From contig OY757939.1 in the NCBI GenBank assembly GCA_963585895.1, positions 30,915,930 through 30,979,929 of the forward strand: 64,000 bases of DNA, read 5' to 3'. Below the pieces are notes generated by a model, which ran no database searches, was not told the DNA's origin, and saw only the letters and a list, made by a program, of their open reading frames with translations. This document shows positions 1 to 11,244 of this stretch, in pieces. The first letter of the stretch is position 1. Each line of letters starts with the position of its first letter. A program made the position numbers and the translations under genes. Source of the DNA: Sepioteuthis lessoniana. Its lineage: Eukaryota; Mollusca; Cephalopoda; Myopsida; Loliginidae.

Positions 1-51
1 TTGATTGATTTAAATTCATTTCCACTATTATTTTTGATTGTTGACTTTTAA

Positions 52-342
52 CATGTCAATCCATCTCGGGTTATTTTATGCCTAGATGTTAGGGAATCTC
101 GTTCATTATACTGTGTATGTGCACATTCCCGTTCGAATACGAGTAATTTTTAAACAGATCTATTTTGATCCTAACAGGTACTACCACTTCAGGTCGAGTG
201 GACCTGGGAGTTATGGCAATGAAGGAGTACTCTATACTTCTCCAGAAGTGGAATTTCACCCGGAGATGCAGTCTAATGCCATACTCGAATCACACCTTTT
301 TGAGGTGACCTTACCCTATACAGGGAATACAATAAGCGGATT
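52..342 (-). mobile_element. SINE-C copy 1 (variant with CCCGAGA tail)
   Basis: In reverse: the tail ATCTCGGGTTATTTTATGCC, CTAACAGGTACTACCACTTC, GGACCTGGGAGTTATGGC, and the head end at TATACAGGGAATACA. The AT-rich body is short. Confidence 0.82.
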
Positions 343-568
343 TTTATTGAAGGCAAATAAATTATATATATATATATATATAAAGGCTAGTGATGGGTTC
401 ACATCTCCTGCTACCCCCTCGAATCTATGATCTCCCTCTGCTACGTGCTACTTCTCATAAAGTCGTATTTGCGTAAAATGTGACCCTCTCCGCCTTAAAA
501 TGTGTGAAACATTCTCTTCTGGGGTAACCAAGCAGGCCTGCTCCCCTACCCGGAATTATGCGTCGACG

Positions 569-569
<1 letters not shown>

Positions 570-624
<55 letters not shown>
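570..624. repeat. (TA)n followed by (CA)n
   Basis: About 44 bp of TA, then about 12 bp of CA. Confidence 0.97.
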
Positions 625-625
<1 letters not shown>

Positions 626-1017
626 CGCTGAAGACTTTGTTAATCAATAAAATCTTTACATTGATGATGATAAATAGAGGATATAACTGAGTTTCATGTT
701 ACCGATCTTCAGCTGAGCAAGTATTCGATACGTCTGTTAGATTCAACTGAATATCTATTTAAATTTGGTGCTTTTTCACCAAAAATCTTAATGAATTTGT
801 TACCTTGCGTTGAAATGAAATTCCAATCGATATTATGTAGTATTTGATGACACTTGCCCATTGCAAAAATTGTGTGTGTGTGTGTGTGACGATGTATTTG
901 GCTCTATGAGTCTTTCTCTATATATATTCTTATATATATTTATAGCCATACATTGAGCACTCTATTAGAATATATTGATACTATATATTCAATATGGATT
1001 GTTCTTTTTAAGTCTAA

Positions 1018-1041
1018 CGTGTGTGTGTGTGTGTGTGTGTG
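1018..1041 (+). repeat. (TG)n
   Basis: Twelve TG units. A shorter (TG)n is at 872-888. Confidence 0.95.
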
Positions 1042-1197
1042 ATATTTGTCCGATGCTCTTGCTGCATTTAAGATTTCAAAAAAGTCTTTACCGTTTGTGT
1101 TAATTGAAATCAAAGATTGCATCAGTGATTTAAAAAAAAAATGGGAGTATTAGATACGGGTGTGGATAAAAATTTTGTCTGAAATTCAGACAATCTA

Positions 1198-1330
1198 TGT
1201 CCTGAGTATGACACTAGATAGTATCCAATGGTAACTCAAATTCTGAAGCTCTCAGGAGTGTAGGCTACACCTCCATTGCAACCCTGACCGGGAGTGGTAG
1301 TACCTATTTGGGTTCCATTTATAGTTTTAT
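1198..1330 (+). mobile_element. SINE-C head, decayed
   Basis: GTCCTGAGTATGACACTAGA, AAATTCTGAAGCTCTCAGG, CTCCATTGCAACCCTGACCG and GTGGTAGTACCTATTTGGG follow the C head consensus. A reversed SINE-D comes next. Confidence 0.75.
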
Positions 1331-1345
1331 TTGAAGAATATTAGG

Positions 1346-1545
1346 TTTGGTTTCAGTTTCTTTGTTTACCTTGCCCTAAATCAACTTTCGTGGGTTTTAA
1401 ATAACCGAAGCCATCTTTGTAGAAGAGCTGCAGTAGTACTCTTTAACCCATAGATGAAGAGCTGCAGTGGTACTCTTTAACCCATTGATGGAGGTATAAG
1501 AGATTTCAAGCCTTTCCCATGGCTATTAATTCGAAAGTGAACGTA
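1346..1545 (-). mobile_element. SINE-D copy 1 with internal duplication
   Basis: In reverse it has the stem-loop tail remnant (TTTTAAATAACCGAAGCCAT complement), the core TTTCCCATGGCTATTAAT and part of the head. The segment GAAGAGCTGCAGTAGTACTC with the following TTTAACCCAT occurs twice (1421-1453 and 1454-1486). Confidence 0.75.
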
Positions 1546-1677
1546 ATTGTATTAATACTGATTCGCCACATGGTTTCAAGTATTCCAATGTGAAAATTAT
1601 TCATATTAAGTATAGTTACTTGAAGCTATGGTTGTTTACAAAGGATTTTGAAAACGTAGAATTTAAGTTGTCCGACT

Positions 1678-1910
1678 GTAGTCGATGGCGACCCGAAGCC
1701 TCCCTTTTTAATAGCTACTAAACCGATGTGAAGGGGAGGACGCTACTCCTTTCCCTGAATTCCTCCACTTATCCTTGATCCGTACCTTATAATGCTGAAT
1801 GTTAAGCAAAGAGGCATCAAGTACTTTTTTTTTGTCTTTGGTATGACTCTACCTGGACTGGAACCCCGGTCTCCCCGGCCATTGGCGAACACTCTAACCA
1901 TTATGCCAAT
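1678..1910 (-). mobile_element. SINE-A copy 1
   Basis: Nearly full length. Its reverse complement has the tRNA-like head with the B box (GGTTC-like, here mutated), the stretch CTTGATGCC, the CAGCATTATAAGGTA block and the GGGAGGCTTCGGGTCGCC end. A short T9 lies at the internal TTTTAAA site. Confidence 0.88.
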
Positions 1911-2326
1911 AATTGTTTTGAATAATTGAAATTGTATACAAATTATTTGTAATATATAGAAATATATTTAATACCATTTAACAGTGAAAACAAATGATTA
2001 TTATTAAATTGGTATAATAACATATAAATTATTTGTATTAGATTGGAATACCTGGTATCGTATAACTGTGTTGTAAATATCCGTGATAACCCTACATTTT
2101 TTTAAGGACGGAGGACAAACCTAGAATTAAAGTTTTAACATCGTTGAAGTAAAAGTTACTATTTGTAAATGACATTCCCCATCTACTAAACTTTGTCCTT
2201 TTTGTGAAAGTTTGTTTGGGTGTGGGTGAACAATAAAATATCAATCTGTAACAAAACGTGAATTATGCATTCTTTCAATTTTGGTTTGGTTAATTTGTTT
2301 AGTAATTTACTAAGCTTCTTTTGCTT

Positions 2327-2437
2327 AGATAGGACACAAGGCCGTATGAATGGGGCATCCAATAAGACTCAAACTCACGCGTGATGGTTTGCTAGTCTAG
2401 CTTGCTAAGTATCACATCACCCGAAGCGCCCATAATT
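2327..2437 (-). mobile_element. SINE-E copy (tRNA-like)
   Basis: In reverse it gives a tRNA-like head: TGATACTTAGCAAGCTAGAC, then GTGAGTTTGAGTCTTATTGG (B box) and CGGCCTTGTGTCC. Related copies lie at 10055, 29888 and 36125. Confidence 0.7.
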
Positions 2438-2584
2438 AATTTGTTCAACGATATATCAACTCGTTATGGATTATTTAATACTGAATTTTTTATAACAAAT
2501 CCCATTGGAAAAAATCACTACCCTTTTTGTCAACTTATATAACAGACTTTGATCTTTTGCTGAGAGATAAACACGCACACACAC

Positions 2585-3330
2585 ACCTCCAGTTCTGGGA
2601 TGTGTCTAGTACCCCTTCATCATCATTACTCCCAGGTTCACAGACCCGAAGTGGTAGTACCCGTTAGGATCCCATCTATGGGTTAAATAGATCTTTTGGG
2701 GAATTATTTTTATTAGATGAAAATACATGAAACCATGCTTCTGTGATTTGGTTTTGGATTATTTAATGCCAAAGCTATTTTTGCAGAAGAAAAACGGTGA
2801 TATTATTTAACCCATAGTTGGGAATAAGGGGGTTCAATATAAAAGAATTAGTCCAAAACTGAATGCAATAACGTGACTGGAGTTCGAATTCTCTCAATGT
2901 CGAGGCCACAGTCCATTATTTTAACCATTACGCAACTGTTTCAATTTGTTTTTAAAATAATCACTTGAAGCTATAATTGTTTATTTGGATTACTATTTGT
3001 TACTTGACATTTATATGGATAGGAATACTTAGTACTATATAAATGTAAGCAAACAAATTATTAAATAGGAAGAGTTACTTTAAACCATATTATTGTGTAT
3101 AAATTATTAGTATTAGATAGGAATACTTGAAATCATACAACGGTGTTTTTTTTTTTTTTTTTTTTTTTTTTTTACGTCTTTTTAAAAAAAATTTTTAACG
3201 ATAAATAAAAATAACATGTAATGGAACGTTAAAAACAGTTATGATTACAATAATTTACAAATGAATCGATTTCAGCATTTAATTACCTATTAGGGTTGAT
3301 ATGCCGTTAAATAAACCAAAAACTAGTTTC
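2585..3330 (+). mobile_element. SINE-C copy with nested SINE-D and T28 tract
   Basis: Head CTCCAGTTCTGGGATGTG and GAAGTGGTAGTACCCGTTAG at 2585-2695. It is interrupted by a reversed SINE-D (2740-2945), resumes with ATCACTTGAAGCTATAATTG, carries T28 at 3146-3173, and ends in the stem-loop tail TTACCTATTAGGGTTGATAT near 3290. Confidence 0.78.
2740..2945 (-). mobile_element. SINE-D copy 2
   Basis: In reverse from GGTTTTGGATTATTTAATGC (tail) through ACCCATAGTTGGGAAT (core) to the B box complement GGAGTTCGAATTCTC and the head complement TTTTAACCATTACGCAA. It sits inside a SINE-C copy whose head is at 2585 and whose body resumes near 2950. Confidence 0.85.
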
Positions 3331-3371
3331 TGGCGACACAGTTTTATGTAGAACAATTACACAACTAAACT

Positions 3372-3562
3372 GCATTTGGTGGCGAGGCTCCAATTCCGGG
3401 AATGTAAAGTACCCTTCATTACCATTACTTCCCCAATCCCCCTCTGATCTGGAGTGGTTGTACCTGTTATTAACTGCACAAAAAAAAATGTAAATATGAA
3501 CGTGATTCTCTAGACATAGAATAACCCTAGATTGGTTGACATGAAGATTTCAATGAAAAAAT
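3372..3562 (+). mobile_element. SINE-C copy, short
   Basis: GGCGAGGCTCCAATTCCGGG, TCTGATCTGGAGTGGTTG, then the variant tail AGAATAACCCTAGATTGGTT. The 71 bp units are absent. Confidence 0.75.
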
Positions 3563-3564
3563 GT

Positions 3565-5185
3565 GCAGAGTATTGATATGAAAATCTTTTTAGCAAATCT
3601 GAAGAACTCCTGTTAATTCATTTTTTTTTTTTTTTTTTTAAATTTTAGAGCAATGCTTTTAACGGGATGGAAATGAATTTATTATCTTAATGTGACCGAT
3701 TGTTTGTGTTTTTGTTTTAATGAGATATATATATATATTTTATCTCAAAGATAAGTTTAACTCGCGGTATATCAACCTGTTGATGTTAAAGCAGTGTATA
3801 CTGTTGCTATAGCAATGAAGTGGAAAGCTAAAAAGGTGCGCTCTACTTTTAAACTGTAGTTGGGGGTTACAAGCCGACAATTCCCTTATTGTCGGCCAGA
3901 CAGTTGTTCGTGTTTTTTTTTTTTTTCTTTTTTTTCTGTTAGAGGATAGAATGAAAAAAAGGTCTTTCTAGTAGTGTTTAGGATACGTGAGGTTTAATAA
4001 GAGCTTTAGTTTTTGATTTATAAGCTCTGTTTTAAACTAATGCCAAAACGTTTTGACGTGATTTGATTCAATATCAAGTCGTGTTAAACGACTTGCTTTT
4101 TATCATTTTAAAATTCATAACTATAGGTTATTAAATTGCGTAACTTCACAGCAATTATATACATTACTGAATCATTTATTCGGCAAGCGCGAGACTAGAG
4201 CTAGTCTGGATTTCTGAATACAGTTTATATATTAAAACCTAAAATAATTTCGGTTTTTTAATTTTCTTTAACAGGTACAAATTAATAAAATCCTAAAGCC
4301 GGGTTTGTTTAGTGTTCTTAGAATTAGAATTTTAACTGGCATAAATGAATAAACTTAACGCTCTTAAAATATGTTATAGATTAATAGCACGTAGGTAGAA
4401 TGAACATTAACCTAAAAACTAACAATCGCACCTGTTGTTAATCAAAAGCGTGCCATCTGAAATGAGAGAAAAAAACAAGACAGATATAAAAATGGCCGGT
4501 TTTCAGAATTTCTGGAAATCTTGTGTGTGGCAACGGATCAATAAATCCCTCGCCTGACGTGAGTCAGCAGAGTTTGGGCCTGACATTTTTATTGTATAAT
4601 GTTTAAGCTTTCTGTCTGATTACAATTTGTTACTGAACTAAGTATTTATTCGGAAAATTGTTGAAAAATGAATCTTTTTATTCTTTTCTTTGATAGTTTA
4701 TATTTTCCACTCCCTTGGCTCATTCAAACGCCTTAAACAAATATACAAGATAGTAGGTTGTTTATTTTTTAATAGCGATCTTTCTTTCTCAATTTTTTTT
4801 TTTTTTTTTTATGATGCCTTAACATTGCATGATTTTTTTTTTTCTTTGTGAGTTTTTTTTTTTTTGTTATATGAAACCTTGGGGCTCTCAGGATCGACGG
4901 GGGCTTTGACTCTTACTGTCATGTTTATCTAAAGATATTATAATAACATTCTTAGCATACCTGAAATTTTAACCAAATTTTATATCTGGTCAGTTGTCAT
5001 TAAAAAAAAAAATGATCTTTTTTAAATATTATCCCAAACTTAAACTAGTGAACTCTTATAAAAAGAAGAAAAAGCTTTTTGATTCCAATTGACATTTATT
5101 AACAAACTGAAATCACGTCGCTGTGGAGTAATGATTAATGAGCTAGTAGTTTAATCCTCACTTAAACGCTCCATTATTGTAATCT
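3565..5185. other. No gene seen; unique AT-rich DNA
   Basis: Scattered T tracts (T19 at 3621, T18 at 4793), no SINE copy recognised apart from a few bases, no open frame of interest. The AP-1-like site at 4554 is the only motif noted. Confidence 0.6.
4554..4570. promoter_or_regulatory. AP-1/MARE-like site
   Basis: CTGACGTGAGTCAGCAG combines a CRE-like ACGTGA with TGAGTCAGCA (AP-1/Maf type) and contains the inverted pair CTGAC..GTCAG. No gene start is recognised nearby. Confidence 0.2.
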
Positions 5186-5188
5186 TTT

Positions 5189-5466
5189 GGAGGTGCAATG
5201 GTTATCGTCGTAGGAAATGGACACGGCGACACGAGTTCAAACCCTGGACGAGACTAATTGCATTTCACATAACACTAATACCATTGGGAAAGGTATGAAT
5301 CCAATTATTCTCCCTCCAGCTATGGGTAAATAGAACAGACTGGGTTCTTCAGCCTTGGTGAGGCAACTAGTCTAGGAGAAGGAAAACTTTGAATTCAAAC
5401 TTGTTAAACTCCGCTTAAAAATTGACCTTGTGTCATATCTTGCTTAAGCGGAGGGGTTGGTAAATA
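5189..5466 (+). mobile_element. SINE-B copy 1, complete
   Basis: tRNA-like head GGTGCAATGGTTATCGTCG (A box) and GAGTTCAAACCCTGG (B box). The core follows, with GGGAAAGGTATGAATCC and CTCCAGCTATGGGTAAATAG, then CAACTAGTCTAGGAGAAGG, and the 3' end GGAGGGGTTGGTAAATA. A pol III-type SINE of ~280 bp. Confidence 0.92.
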
Positions 5467-5633
5467 GGATTATTGTACTCTTGTGCCATACTTAGTTTTT
5501 TTATAAACGGTAACCAACTGTAATCATAAAAATATTAAAATTGGCACTTGTCCAGAATATTCAACGAAGAAATGTCTGCCGTTGTCAACAAAAATGAATA
5601 CATTCCTATCTCATATAGGAATATATTCATCTT

Positions 5634-5830
5634 GAGGCGCGTGTAGCGTAATAGTTATCGTGGTAGGAAATGGATTCAGCAAGCAAAGTTCAAGTCATAG
5701 ACGAGGCAGTTGGCGTTTCACTTTGCGCTGATAACAATTGAAAAAACACGAATCTATCTTTATGTTCCCACGCTATGAGTAAATAGTAGTGTTGACTGGT
5801 TACTCCAGCTCTTGTAAGGATTGTGTGAGC
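5634..5830 (+). mobile_element. SINE-B copy 2, decayed
   Basis: Head GCGTAATAGTTATCGTGG and AAGTTCAAGTCATAG, core remnants GCTATGAGTAAATAGTAG and CTGGTTACTCC. It lies 170 bp after copy 1 in the same orientation. Confidence 0.8.
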
Positions 5831-5924
5831 GCGAATACACAAACAATCCTGAGTATTGTAGAAATCTAATGCACATGGTCCATCAAATATAAATAATTTT
5901 CGAAAAAATCTTTTTGACATATTG

Positions 5925-6105
5925 ATGGGATTCTAACAAGTACTGCCACTCAAAGTAGACTTAGGAGTAATGACAATGAAGGGGTTCTCCATACTGTTCA
6001 GAATTGGACCCTCACCATCAGATTAGTGTCATACACAGAACACCTCTTTTGGGGGGAGGCCTTACCCCTCTGCAGGTGTTACAGTCAGCATATACGGGAA
6101 GGGCA
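5925..6105 (-). mobile_element. SINE-C head fragment
   Basis: In reverse: GGATTCTAACAAGTACTGCC, GGAGTAATGACAATGAAGG, TTAGTGTCATACACAGAACA and TTACCCCTCTGCAGG. Confidence 0.83.
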
Positions 6106-6292
6106 ATTATGTTGGGACTGTATTTAGGTTTATTTACGATATTACAAATATTATAAAGTACTCGCACTTTTATTTGAAATTTTCATACAAACTCAATGAG
6201 TGACTCTACCTCATCCATTAATCAATTAAAAAATATATATTTGAAAACTAATATTGTGGTATTATTCTTCCTTTGCTTACACCTAAGTACTC

Positions 6293-6817
6293 AGCCTAGT
6301 TGGCTGGTGCTGTAGAACAACACACTGACTGCATCTCTGCAGAGGAGTAAGACCAAACAAGTGTCCTTGATATAACACTAAACAATCTGATAGTGAGGCT
6401 GTAGTAATGCTGGAGCTTTAGAGAATGCAGAATACCTCTTCATTGTCATTACTCCCAGGTTCACTTTTGCCCGAAGTGGTAGCACCTGATAGTCCTATTT
6501 ATGGGTCAAATAGAACTGTTTGACATTTAAACAGTGCAAACAAATTGTTTAATTGAATTGTTAGAAATATAACTATTTGAACACTTAAATAACCAATTTA
6601 AACAAATGATTGATGTAAACTGAATTGTTAGTTATACATAGCAATACTTGGAACCATTTAATTTATTGACTCAGGCAAAACTAAATTGTTTGAAATAGAA
6701 CTGTTTGACTATTTAATTGTGTATATATCTACAAAATGTGTTTATAAATCATATTCTTAATGTCAGAACAGGATTTAACATCAAATAACTAACAATAGTT
6801 GATATGCCATAAAACCA
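6293..6817 (+). mobile_element. SINE-C copy, full length
   Basis: Head AGCCTAGTTGGCTGGTGCTG and CATCTCTGCAGAGGAGTAAG, the CCAGGTTCACTTTTGCCC block, an AT-rich body with GTTAGTTATACATAGC and AATACTTGGAACC, and tail ATCAAATAACTAACAATAGT then TGATATGCCATAAAACC. The LINE 3' end begins exactly here. Confidence 0.88.
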
Positions 6818-7110
6818 AAAACTATACGGACACTTGCCCCCCATCACGAAAACTATACAAGTTCGACGAACCAGACACGCAGGACACTGCTGGAGAAGCA
6901 AGGACGAGCTCATAAGCGATGTACTCCTGTGGACCCCCACATATGGATGTGCAAGAGTGGGACGACCAGCACGAACCTACATACAGCAACTATGTGAGGA
7001 CACAGGATGTAACCCTGAAGACCTGCTGGAGGCGATGAATGATAGGGAGAAATGGCGAGAGAGGGTCAGGGATATCCGCGCTGGCGGCGCGACATGATGA
7101 TGATGATGAC
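6818..7110 (+). mobile_element. RTE-type LINE 3' end (reverse transcriptase C-terminus)
   Basis: The reading frame ends at a stop at 7095-7097 and carries the C-terminal region of a widespread endonuclease-reverse transcriptase: V-R-R-T-R-H-A-G-H-C-W-R-S, then G-R-P-A-R-T-Y-I-Q-Q-L-C-E-D-T-G-C, then W-R-E-R-V-R-D-I-R-A. It is followed by a short ATG/TGA repeat (7095-7110), the microsatellite-like tail usual at RTE-type 3' ends. The frame is open and well conserved, so this copy is the youngest of four in the window. It is 5'-truncated exactly at the tail of a SINE-C copy (about 6818). The clade name is from memory of similar proteins. Confidence 0.85.
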
Positions 7111-7283
7111 TTCTAAAGTCATCTAAGCTTGTCACTTATTTAATCTCTCCTTTTTTGTTTTTTTATCAGTATTTTGCAGTGGGTAAATAATTGTCTCACT
7201 CCTCTTTTCTTTTCTTTTTTTTTTTCTCCTCTCAGATATATTTGATATTGTTCTTTTTTGTAGCCTGCTGATGAAATCTTGAT

Positions 7284-7826
7284 TAAGCCCAGTTAGTTGG
7301 GGCTGTAGAATATGCCATACCTGTCTCTGCAGAGGTGGATATAAGCCCCCACCCTCAATGCATCCTGGGTATGAGACTAAACCACCTGATGGCAAGGCTC
7401 CAGTCTTGGAGCTTTGGGTAAGGCAGAATACCCCATTCATTACCATTACTCTCCAGGTTCACTTTGATCCAGAGTGATAGTACCTGTTAGGTTCCCATCA
7501 GTAGGTCAAATAGAACAGTTTGATTGTTTACTATACTTGGAACCTGTTAACCATGTACAAAAAAATGATTAATATTAAATTGAATCATTAATATTAGATA
7601 TAAATGTGTGAAGCCATTTAACTGTGTAATATAAATATTCTATTTAATATTAACCATTTGTTGGCATATTGTTAAATGGTTTCAAGTATTGCTATCTGTG
7701 TAAACAAATGGACTCTGACTCATTTAAAAAAATGTTGCCTACAAACTATTCACTTAAAGATATAATATATTCATGAGCAGGATTCAGCATTAAATAACCA
7801 TCAAGGGTTGTTATGCCATGAAACCA
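7284..7826 (+). mobile_element. SINE-C copy, full length
   Basis: Head AGCCCAGTTAGTTGGGGCTG, then GTCTCTGCAGAGGTGG, CATTACCATTACTCTCCAGG, GTGATAGTACCTGTTAGG, AT-rich body, and tail AGCATTAAATAACCATCAAG then GGTTGTTATGCCATG. About 540 bp, a good reference copy. Confidence 0.9.
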
Positions 7827-8042
7827 ACTTAGAATGAGTAATTTCTTTTGTTTCTACAAAGTACAATTTCAAGGGGATTAGCTTGAAAGCATTACCTTTT
7901 TATAATTTTGAAGACAGATGAGAAAGATTTTAACAAAAATGTTAATAAGGTGCCTGAACAAGATAAACTACTAACAAATAATCATCCTATATCTTGATAG
8001 GAAATCTCATGGAAAAATGTTCTGCATAACTAAAATAGAATT

Positions 8043-8145
8043 GGCTCATTGGCCTAGTGAAATGCAAACAGCCTTGTCCAAAATTTGAACTTGGGTCGCT
8101 GTGTCCATTTCCTATTGTGATAACCATTACACCACAAGCATGTTC
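8043..8145 (-). mobile_element. SINE-B head fragment
   Basis: In reverse it holds the head from CCACAAGC through GATAACCATTACACC and the B box complement TTTGAACTTGGG. The left edge, GGCTCATTGGCCTAGTG, resembles the first bases of a SINE-A head, a possible join between families. Confidence 0.75.
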
Positions 8146-8149
8146 AGTA

Positions 8150-10050
8150 TTATTCTGTTAATATACTTGTTGCATTTGTTGAGCAACACCTGGCAAAGTT
8201 TGCTATTTATTTCAGCCTTTTTAAACTTGTTTTTAAAAGACCCTAAAATCATAAAATAAAAATTCATTTGTAAAGTTAAAAAAATATGAGGTCAACTTGG
8301 AAGGATAGATGAAACACTATCTTTTTGCACAATACCATAATAGTTTTGATGTTTTCAGCAGTATAAAAATGAAAGTACCCAAACCTTATGCTTATTTCTT
8401 TTGTATTTTTAAAATTGGAATGCTGCCTTTTGTGCCATCAAATATGGTGGGGGCTTCTTTAATAAAGCATCTCAAAAGTTGTTTTCTATTTTCAACCTGA
8501 TGCTATCAACATCCAAGATTACAATGACTGTCAAAGTGATGGTATCAAGAGGGAGAGATCAGTGGCTGTCAGTGACTTTCAATAAGGAAATCCCAAAATA
8601 TAAGACCGGAAATTCGAGAGTTGGTCTGATTTCCTCGTTTCTTTTTATGGTTTTAATTGGGATGAAATACTTGTACATTAGAAGTAGCTATGTGGGATTT
8701 CCTATCAAAACCACAAAATCTTTGGTGGGATCTGAATTTTTTTTTAAGAGCATCATCTTGTTTGTATATATTTAGGGTGGGTAGGACAAAATGACTTAGT
8801 TTCCTCATGCTCTAATTTTACTTTTTTTTCTTTTTTTTTTTTCTTTGCCGACTGTGATAGAGTAGACATGAATAGACAATCAGTAGACTTGGGATTATGA
8901 CTTTGCATCTTTTCTTTGCTCAATTGGGTCACTGGTGTCTCATTATCTTCCAGAACATCAACTTAGGATGTCTATTTTGTATCCTTAGTAATTCCTCAGC
9001 TATTTTAAAAATTCTTTAAATTACTAAAATTCCTGTCTATATTTAAACAGTAGCTCAGCAGAAATGGTATATCACAATTATATTACAATAGCTTAGCAAT
9101 CATAACATTACAACAACGTTACAACTAAGAGGGTATTTTGCAATATTATTCATAAATCAAAAATACACAATATCAGTGATTAAGTATATACTTATCAAAG
9201 TTACAATTAACAGTCAATGGCATTTGATGACTATAAATTTCTTGCTTATCTAAAACAAAATTATGAAATGAAACTTAAAAGGATTTTGAATTTTATTTGA
9301 TAATATTTCTAATACATGAAACCAACAAAAAGATTATATACATAACTCTGTATTTTGATGTTGTTGTTTGAGGAAATTCTTCTAGGTCCAAGTACTTGCA
9401 ATCTGTTTTTTGGTTGATGTGAGAAAATAGTAGAAAGCAGAGATACCCAAGGATGTATTAAAAAGGGCAAAAAACTGAGGCCTCTTTCAAATTTTCTGTA
9501 GACTTTATATTATTCAGTTTAGTTTAAACTTTTTTTAAAGTATTGTTGACCTCAATATGTCCTAAAGAGTATAAAGATGGAACCAACCTTGGTGATGAGA
9601 TAGCAATGAAAATTGAGGATAATCTCCTAAATAGAAAGAGGTAATAAGATAATGTTCTTTATGTTTTTGAGTTAGACATGTTTATTTAAAAGACAAGGAA
9701 TCTGTTACATTCTCTGCATGTAGAATAAGAGAATTATCCCCATCAATTCGTAAAATCTTGTAACCTAAACAAACATGGTATTATTATTTACCATCTAGCA
9801 TAGACATTTTTTTTTCCTGAGAAATTTAAATTATTATTGCTTTAAGAATTTTAGATAGTAAAAAATTTTAAATCACTTCAATAGGAAATTTTTTAAGAAA
9901 TTACAAGATTAAATATAAAAAAGATCTAACACTGGCTCAAAAGTTATTCTATATTCTCTTTGCTCAATTTTTACATTGAGCACTCTAGCAAAGATTTTTT
10001 TTTAATCATGAAAAAAATTCAAGGATATGTTGTCATTTAAGCTTAGCTGA
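8150..10050. other. No gene seen
   Basis: AT-rich DNA free of the A-E repeats. Two short open frames at 8309-8500 and 8479-8775 have no recognisable domain and no splice context. Confidence 0.55.
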
Positions 10051-10054
10051 GTTT

Positions 10055-10150
10055 AACACAAGGCCAGAAGTATGCAACACTCAGTAAGAATCAAACTCAC
10101 AATGGTCTGCTAATCTAGCTAGCCAACCATTAAACCACACACAGTGATAT
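10055..10150 (-). mobile_element. SINE-E copy
   Basis: In reverse: TGGTTTAATGGTTGGCTAGC (A box), GAGTTTGATTCTTACTGAG (B box), then CTTCTGGCCTTGTG. Confidence 0.72.
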
Positions 10151-10212
10151 GAGATTTGCAGTTAAACTTTTATTCACTATCCCTGCTATCTTTAGAAAAT
10201 AGTTAATTATGT

Positions 10213-10452
10213 ATGCTGGCCCATTGGTATAGTGGGTAGTGTTTGCTAATGGTCAAGGAGACCAAGGTTCAATCCTAGTTCAAGCCATACAAAAGACTCA
10301 AAAATGGTACTTGATGCCTCCTTGCTTTATACTCAGTATTATATGGTAAAGATCAAGAGTAAGTGAAGCAATCCAGAGAAAGGAGTAGCACCCTCTCCTA
10401 CAACTTGTTATAGTAGCTATTGGAAGGAAGCCTTCGGATCACCCTGTACTAA
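10213..10452 (+). mobile_element. SINE-A copy 2
   Basis: The head is GGCCCATTGGTATAGTGGGTAG (A box), then GGTTCAATCCTAG (B box), then the CTCAGTATTATATGG, GAGAAAGGAGTAGCACCCTC and AGCCTTCGGATCACCCT blocks. The terminal CCAACTTTACTT end is missing. Confidence 0.9.
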
Positions 10453-10532
10453 ATTTAAAAGATTGGGGGAGGGCTTGTTATATGCGGGCAAATAGGAAGA
10501 CTCAACTTGGTGATAAGAATATATATCATTGC

Positions 10533-10540
<8 letters not shown>

Positions 10541-10573
<33 letters not shown>
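10541..10573 (+). repeat. (CT)n
   Basis: About 16 CT units. Confidence 0.95.
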
Positions 10574-10578
<5 letters not shown>

Positions 10579-10675
10579 TGAGAACTATAGGCGAGACATT
10601 ACTATCCATTTGAAGTTATCTCTATGTATAATAGTTACTAAATTTAGCTTAATCAGAAAAAAGGTCAAAGGATAT

Positions 10676-10934
10676 ATTTACCCAACCCCTCCGTAAGGAG
10701 CAGGATGCAACACAATCAGCTTTTAAGTGGAGTACAACTGGTTGGAATTCAGTTTTCCTTCTCCTAAATTGGTTGCTGTTTCAAGGCTACAGAGCCAGTC
10801 TACCTTATTAACTACCAATAGCTGGCAGAAGAACAGATGGATTTTATCTTTTTCAAGCATATGACATGAATTGCAAACAGTCTTGACCAGGATTTGAATT
10901 CTGGTTGCCAAATCCATTTCCTACAATATTATGC
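10676..10934 (-). mobile_element. SINE-B copy, near complete
   Basis: In reverse: ATTTACCCAACCCCTCCG end, CAGTTTTCCTTCTCC block, core CCAATAGCTGGCAG, B box complement GGATTTGAATTCTGG, and head TTTCCTACAATATTATGC. Confidence 0.87.
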
Positions 10935-10979
10935 TAAATATTTCTTCACTAACCGTTTTGTGTACATTATGTATATTCT

Positions 10980-11180
10980 ACATTCGAGTTTTTTCCTTCT
11001 AAACAAGTTCCTTTGATCAAGGCTTGAAAGCCCAATCTATTCTATTTTCTCTTAGCTTAAGTGATCAATTCAGGTTTTTACCAAGGATATTAGTGAAATG
11101 TCAACAGCTTTCACTTGAATTTGAACTCTACTTGTTAAGTTTCTCTCTATGATGGTAACCATTGTGCCAGACATGTTTAT
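10980..11180 (-). mobile_element. SINE-B copy, decayed
   Basis: In reverse it keeps TTCCTTCTAAAC, AAGGCTTGAAAGCCCAATCT, the B box complement TTTGAACTCTAC and the head complement GATGGTAACCATTGTGCC. It is adjacent to the previous B copy in the same orientation. Confidence 0.72.
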
Positions 11181-11187
11181 ATTATAT

Positions 11188-11193
<6 letters not shown>

Positions 11194-11237
<44 letters not shown>
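11194..11237. repeat. (TA)n
   Basis: About 22 TA units followed by short CACA/TATA mixes. Confidence 0.95.
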
Positions 11238-11239
<2 letters not shown>

Positions 11240-11244
<5 letters not shown>

